Assembly: GCF_001039355.2 (NCBI RefSeq)
Contig: NW_019775559.1
Location: forward strand, 57,963 to 121,962
Length of the DNA stretch: 64,000 nucleotides
Source of the DNA: Lingula anatina
Lineage: Eukaryota; Brachiopoda; Lingulata; Lingulida; Lingulidae
Reading direction: 5' to 3'
Every line of letters begins with the position of its first letter. The stretch's first letter is position 1. Position numbers and translations under genes: made by a program. The notes beneath the pieces are model-generated. The model worked only from the letters and a program-made list of their open reading frames with translations. It ran no database searches and was not told the origin of the DNA. This document shows positions 63,450 through 64,000 of the stretch, one piece after another.

Positions 63450-63880
63450 TTTTTTATGTACAGACAGATGTGGCTGTACAAAGCTGTCACATGCGTCTGT
63501 TGTTGCTGTCGTCATCGTCCTTGCTGTGCACTTTCACTGTTATAGCGATAAGTGGTATACCATTTGACTTGTCTTCAAACTTCCAGAACTAATGAATATT
63601 CACAAAATACAGGTCAAGTTTGAAAATCAGCTTGAGTGGACAATTTTTCCAAAGTTGTGCTGTTTTTTTCCAACATATTTATCCACTGTTATACAATAAA
63701 ATGAAAACCATATTCTATTTTTCTCTAAAACTTGCAGGACAGTAGACTTATTCAAAGGACTAATATACAGGTCAAGTTCGAAAACTATCTTGATTGGTTT
63801 AGTTTTGAGAAGTTATGCTGTTTTTTTTTTTTTTGTTTTTTTTGTTTTTTTTGTTTTTTTTTGTTTTTTTTATGGTTTTT
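63450..63880. repeat. Interspersed repeat copy E
   Basis: It follows the same order as copy D: TTTATGTACAGACAGATGTG, GCGTCTGTTGTTGC, GATAAGTGG, CTAATGAATATTCACAAAAT, GGTCAAGTTTGAAAATCAGC. It ends in a T-rich (GTTTTTTT)n tract at about 63822-63872. Confidence 0.75.
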
Positions 63881-64000
63881 CCTCAGAGACAGTTCTTAGG
63901 TATGTTAACAGTTTCATTATTGATATAATTAAAAAATAGATTATGTAAAAAAGTTGGTAATTCTGTTATTGTGTAGTGTATAATAATGTGTCAACAATGG

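Overview
The window is animal nuclear DNA: AT-rich, intron-dense, with short to medium GT-AG introns, microsatellites, decayed DNA transposons and one assembly gap (63053-63285). The gene content fits a marine invertebrate; the abundant TACATGTA-like motifs and repeat style make a mollusc or other lophotrochozoan my best guess, but the sequence alone does not prove it. All three recognisable genes lie on the + strand. Exons were built by hand from splice signals and phase, and almost every join is phase-consistent.

Region 1 (1-10371): the 3' part of an annexin gene, 16 exons visible, with its 5' end outside the window. It encodes an unusually long Met/Gly- and Gln-rich head, a charged predicted coiled coil, then a complete four-repeat annexin core. 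Region 2 (10372-15143) is intergenic, with repeats and a 34-bp minisatellite.

Region 3 (15144-40722): the 5' 55 exons (about 2,294 codons) of the DNA-PK catalytic subunit gene (PRKDC), matching the N-HEAT and much of the M-HEAT region. The later part (rest of M-HEAT, FAT, kinase, FATC) is not in the window. Its introns hold a hAT-like element (19734-21348), a perfect 60-bp palindrome, minisatellites and one GC-AG intron. Immediately downstream is a 4.07-kb TTAA-flanked element with 17-bp perfect terminal inverted repeats and a broken THAP-domain gene (40761-44826), best explained as a Kolobok-type transposon.

Region 4 (45491-60772): SMARCE1/BAF57, the HMG-box subunit of the SWI/SNF (BAF) remodeller. 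The open frame runs through exon 12 and can either stop at 55026 or splice, in correct phase, over 5.5 kb to an exon encoding two C2H2 fingers closely resembling the last two fingers of the ZEB/zfh-1 family. No other part of a ZEB gene is visible. This possible SMARCE1-ZEB-finger fusion is the most interesting observation. Region 5 (60773-64000) and the SMARCE1 introns carry several copies of an interspersed repeat with a TGTACAGACACA hairpin, and two related MITEs.

No prokaryotic-style operons, rRNA, tRNA or CRISPR arrays were seen.
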